Assembly (NCBI GenBank): GCA_965248765.1
Contig: CBDFKF010000004.1
Span: 1,860,001 to 1,924,000, forward strand
From: CBDFKF01 sp965248765
GTDB lineage: Bacteria > Pseudomonadota > Alphaproteobacteria > VGEJ01
DNA length: 64,000 bases
Reading direction: 5' to 3'
Part shown: piece after piece, positions 61,497-64,000 of the stretch
Layout of the letters: each line of letters opens with the position of its first letter
Position numbering within the stretch: the first letter of the stretch is position 1
Made by a program: the position numbers and the translations under genes
Notes under the pieces: model-generated
Told to the model about the DNA's origin: nothing
The model's database searches: none
What the model saw: the letters and a program-made list of their open reading frames with translations, nothing else

Positions 61497-61529
61497 CCAT
61501 ACTTGGGCTACAGTGTGGCCCAAGTATGG
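61497..61529. promoter_or_regulatory. Palindromic operator upstream of the antitoxin gene
   Basis: CCATACTTGGGC (61497-61508) and GCCCAAGTATGG (61518-61529) are perfect 12-base inverted repeats separated by nine bases. The site ends at the ribosome-binding GGAGG of the antitoxin, ten bases before its ATG. It fits the autoregulatory operator bound by RelB/DinJ-type antitoxins, and may also act as a terminator of the convergent-side transcript. Confidence 0.7.
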
Positions 61530-61538
61530 AGGACGCTC

Positions 61539-61796
61539 ATGAACACCGTCGTTCGCGCCCGCATCGACGACAAGATCAAAGACGAAGCCACGGCCGTGCT
61601 GAGCTCGATCGGCCTGACGGTCTCCGACGCGTTCCGCCTGATGATGGTGCGGATCGCCGCCGAGAAGCGGCTGCCCTTCGATCTTCTGGTGCCCAACGAG
61701 GAGACGATCGAGGCCATGAAGGCGGCGCGGCGCGGCGATCTGGTCGAGGTCGGCGGCGTCGACGAGCTGATGGCCGATCTCGATGCGGACGATTAG
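61539..61796 (+). CDS. RelB/DinJ-family antitoxin
   Basis: 85 residues from ATG 61539 with GGAGG seven bases upstream. The N-terminal ribbon-helix-helix is clear (NTVVRARIDDKIKDEATAVL, GLTVSDAFRLMMVRIA), and the C-terminal toxin-binding arm ends acidic (DELMADLDADD). It represses its own promoter and neutralises the toxin encoded immediately downstream, whose ATG lies inside its last codons. It is on the plus strand, opposite to the tail genes around it. Confidence 0.88.
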   Translation: MNTVVRARIDDKIKDEATAVLSSIGLTVSDAFRLMMVRIAAEKRLPFDLLVPNEETIEAMKAARRGDLVEVGGVDELMADLDADD

Positions 61797-62063
61797 GCGG
61801 ACCACCGCCTTCAAGCGAGACTACAAGCGCGAGAAGAAGGGCCGGTTCGACGGAACGCTGGACGAGACCCTCAGGACCGTCGTCGTCGATCTCGCGGCCG
61901 ACCGGGCCTACCCCGGCGCTGCCACGACCACGCCCTGACCGGTTCATGGAAGGACTTCCGGGACTGCCACCTCCGGCCCGACCTGGTGCTGATCTACCGT
62001 AAGCCCGATGCCGAGCATCTGGACTTGGTGCGTCTCGGCTCCCACAGCGAGCTGGGTCTTTGA
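61783..62063 (+). pseudogene. YafQ/RelE-family toxin, one frameshift
   Basis: ATG 61783 overlaps the antitoxin by 14 bases. The first frame reads RTIRRTTAFKRDYKREKKG and TLRTVVVDLAADR, then about 61905 the conserved sequence jumps frame: CHDHALTGSWKDFRDCHLRP, DLVLIYRKPDAEHLDLVRLG, HSELGL, ending at 62063. The second half contains the catalytic and RNA-binding residues of YafQ-type mRNA interferases (RDCH, LIYR, H near the end). As written the toxin is truncated at 51 residues, so only the antitoxin is likely active. Confidence 0.8.
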
Positions 62064-62075
62064 GCGCCACGGTCA

Positions 62076-64000
62076 TCACCTTAGCGAGCCGGCCGCCGGA
62101 TTGAGGCCGTAGCGGCGCTCGAGCGTCGGCGCGAGGCCCTCGCCGCGGCCGATATGGCGGGCCATACCGCCTTCGATTTGCTCGATCATGATGTCGAGGG
62201 TGAGATCGCCGCCCGGCTCGCGCCGCACATTGGCGGAAGCCTGGGTGCCGGGCGCGGTATTGCGGACGTTGACCGCGACATTGACCACGGGCTTGGCGTC
62301 CGAGACCGGCGCCAGGCTGCGCATTTGTCCGGGCGTGAACACGCCCTCACCGCTACGGGCCACGATCGGCATTTCACCGCCAACGATGCCGCCGCGGTGG
62401 TAGCGGGACGCACCGTCGAACGCCCTCGGGTCGACCATGCGGGCCGGGAAGGCGTCGCGGCCGATCACGCCGCCGCCATGGGCGAACGCCGTGGGTCCCG
62501 AGGACATCGGGAAGTCGCCGATCATCGGCGTGCCGGAGGACGTGGTGGCGATACTCGTCCCACCGAAGATGCTGCCGCCGATGGCCCCGAAGATGCTCCC
62601 GAGGATGTTGTTGAGCGGGGCCACCACCGCCATGCGGTAGGCGGCCCTCAAGGCCTCCTCGGCGATGGTGTTGAACAGGTCCTTGGCCGAGAACTTTCCC
62701 GTCATGGCCCACTCGACGAAGGCGTCCTCGCTCGCCTTCAGGGCCCGCGTGGTCGCCTGCTCGAAGGCCTTGGCCGCGTCGGTGGCGTCGTCGAGATAAT
62801 CGCGGATGGCGCGCCGCACCCCGTCGGACCATTCGCGGCTCGAGCGCAGCATGCGGTCGTAGGCCTCCTCCGACGCCCGGCCGAAGGTCTCCTGGTCGAT
62901 GGCGCCGGCATCGAGCAGCTCCCGGAGCCGTTCGATCTCGTCCGCATAGGCTTCCTGCGCCGTACGCAATCGTTCGGTCAGCGCTTCGCCCTCGGCACGC
63001 AGCCGGTTGGCCTCGCGCTCGGCCACGTTGCGGGCCTCGATGGCCTGCTGCTCGTCATAGAGCGCACCGGCAAGCGCGCGCACCTCCTGGCGCTGTGCCT
63101 CCGTCGCCTCGGCCGAGAGGCGACGCAACGCCTGTGAGATGAAGCGCTGGCGGTCGGTCTGGCCGAGTGCCGCCCGTTCGGCCTCCAGCTCGGCGACGGT
63201 CGCGCTTGCCCGGTCGCGGGCTTCCTCGGCCTGGCGCTCGTCGAACAGCGCGCCGGCCAGCGCCTCGACCTGGCGGCGCTGCTCCTCGGTCGCCTCGGCC
63301 GAGAGCCGCCGCAGCGCCTGTGACACGAAACGCTGCCGGTCGGTCATGGCGAGCGCCTCTTGCTCCGCGCGCAGGCCTTCGAGGATGCGCCGGTTGGCGC
63401 GGGTACGCCGGTCGGCCGTTTCCTGCTCGCGCCGGGCAAGCGCGGCGAGCTTGTCGTCCCTGACCGCCGCGGCGCCGAACAGCAGGCGTTCGACCTCATC
63501 GAGATTGGAGCCGTCCGGTTTGATCAGGTGCTGCAGCTCGGTCACCAACTTCAGGTGCTCGGCCCGGATGCGCTCGGCGCCCTGGTAGCGCAGCTGGAAG
63601 AGCTGGGTGTTCAGGCTCGTCTCGATCTGCAGCAGGCGCCGCGCCCGTTCCTGGGCCGCCTTCTCGTCCTCCGTGGTCCCGGCGGTCTGGCCGTCGCCGC
63701 CGCCGCCGGCCGCGCGGTCGGCGCGGCGCTTCTCGGCCTCCGCCTGCATCCAGGCGAGCTTGGCCGCCCACTGCTGGTAAATCGAGACCTTCTCCTGCAG
63801 CTCCTCGGTCAGATTCTCGCGCTCGGTTCCCCACAGCCACTCCCAGAACGACCGGTCGTCGTTCTCTTCGGGCAGCGCCTTGAGCTCGCGGGCGATCTCG
63901 ATCAGCTCCTGTTTGCGTTCTTCCACCTCGCGGCGCGTCGCCCCGACGCTCAAATCTTCGAAGTTGAAGTCGCCCTCGGCGATCAGCTTGAGCTTCTCAT
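62076..64000 (-). CDS. Phage tail tape measure protein, C-terminal part (5' end outside window)
   Basis: The frame is open to the right edge (…KLKLIAEGDFNFEDLSVGATR near 63950), so the gene starts beyond the window. More than 600 residues of coiled-coil (ERARRLLQIETSLNTQLFQL, RREQETADRRTRANRR) are followed by the lambda-type tape measure C-terminal region: SREWSDGVRRAIRDYLDDA, WAMTGKFSAKDLFNTIAEEAL, and glycine-rich AHGGGVIGRDAFPAR. It sets tail length. A 65-residue tandem duplication is visible (TDRQRFVSQALRRLSAEA and TDRQRFISQALRRLSAEA). Confidence 0.85.
   Translation of the reverse strand, partial: EKLKLIAEGDFNFEDLSVGATRREVEERKQELIEIARELKALPEENDDRSFWEWLWGTERENLTEELQEKVSIYQQWAAKLAWMQAEAEKRRADRAAGGGGDGQTAGTTEDEKAAQERARRLLQIETSLNTQLFQLRYQGAERIRAEHLKLVTELQHLIKPDGSNLDEVERLLFGAAAVRDDKLAALARREQETADRRTRANRRILEGLRAEQEALAMTDRQRFVSQALRRLSAEATEEQRRQVEALAGALFDERQAEEARDRASATVAELEAERAALGQTDRQRFISQALRRLSAEATEAQRQEVRALAGALYDEQQAIEARNVAEREANRLRAEGEALTERLRTAQEAYADEIERLRELLDAGAIDQETFGRASEEAYDRMLRSSREWSDGVRRAIRDYLDDATDAAKAFEQATTRALKASEDAFVEWAMTGKFSAKDLFNTIAEEALRAAYRMAVVAPLNNILGSIFGAIGGSIFGGTSIATTSSGTPMIGDFPMSSGPTAFAHGGGVIGRDAFPARMVDPRAFDGASRYHRGGIVGGEMPIVARSGEGVFTPGQMRSLAPVSDAKPVVNVAVNVRNTAPGTQASANVRREPGGDLTLDIMIEQIEGGMARHIGRGEGLAPTLERRYGLNPAAGSLR

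Overview
The window looks like the chromosome of a high-GC alphaproteobacterium, probably of the Rhodospirillales type. The evidence is the block rpmH-rnpA-yidD-yidC-engB-argB (26.7-31.0 kb), a DUF2336 protein, and GC-rich codon use throughout. I cannot name the genus from sequence alone.

Layout. (1) 0-4.2 kb: a PspA-type envelope or polyamine cluster: DUF2170 protein, PspA/YjfJ, a glutathionylspermidine-synthase-like ATP-grasp protein, an S-adenosylmethionine decarboxylase-like protein, and a DUF3326 protein. (2) 4.2-8.8 kb: mostly gene debris: a TPR remnant, an IS1380 fragment, a 210-bp element with perfect 22-bp inverted ends, a VasI-like gene broken at an A7 run, an integrase fragment and an intact DUF2971 gene. 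(3) 8.9-15.4 kb: an integrated element next to tRNA-Arg(ACG), with integrase, RHH and HTH regulators around a divergent operator, primase-like genes, a DUF927 helicase (frameshifted), and a dense GGGTAAC/GTTACCC cluster that may be a replication origin. (4) 15.7-31.7 kb: chromosomal core: a lipoprotein, a broken adenylate cyclase, an ion channel with a P1 peptidase, gamma-glutamyltransferase, a lipoprotein-type truncated haemoglobin, a histidine kinase with a disulfide oxidoreductase, and the conserved rpmH-to-argB block.

(5) 31.7-49.7 kb: a graveyard of mobile elements. A DUF444 (yeaH) gene is cut by an IS21 element. Two defective IS21 segments lie head to head around an IS1182-like element. 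An intact DUF169 plus CCAEP-tail radical SAM pair sits between IS remnants. Next come an IS3 element cut by an IS21 fragment, and a 4-kb helicase remnant fused in frame to a methyltransferase fragment. A 3' fragment of initiator tRNA follows, then two tandem integrases and an IS256 transposase. (6) 49.8-53.3 kb: a large autotransporter whose passenger contains about 14 degenerate repeats. (7) 54.0-64.0 kb: the tail and lysis end of a prophage on the minus strand, running off the right edge: tape measure, tail proteins, an RCC1-propeller protein, DUF1833, NlpC/P60, tail-tip protein J and a holin-like protein. A RelB/YafQ-type toxin-antitoxin cassette is inserted on the opposite strand.

A recurring feature is single-base frameshifts, often in homopolymer runs, in accessory genes while the housekeeping genes are intact. 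Either the accessory DNA is decaying or some of these are assembly errors; the sequence alone cannot fully separate the two.
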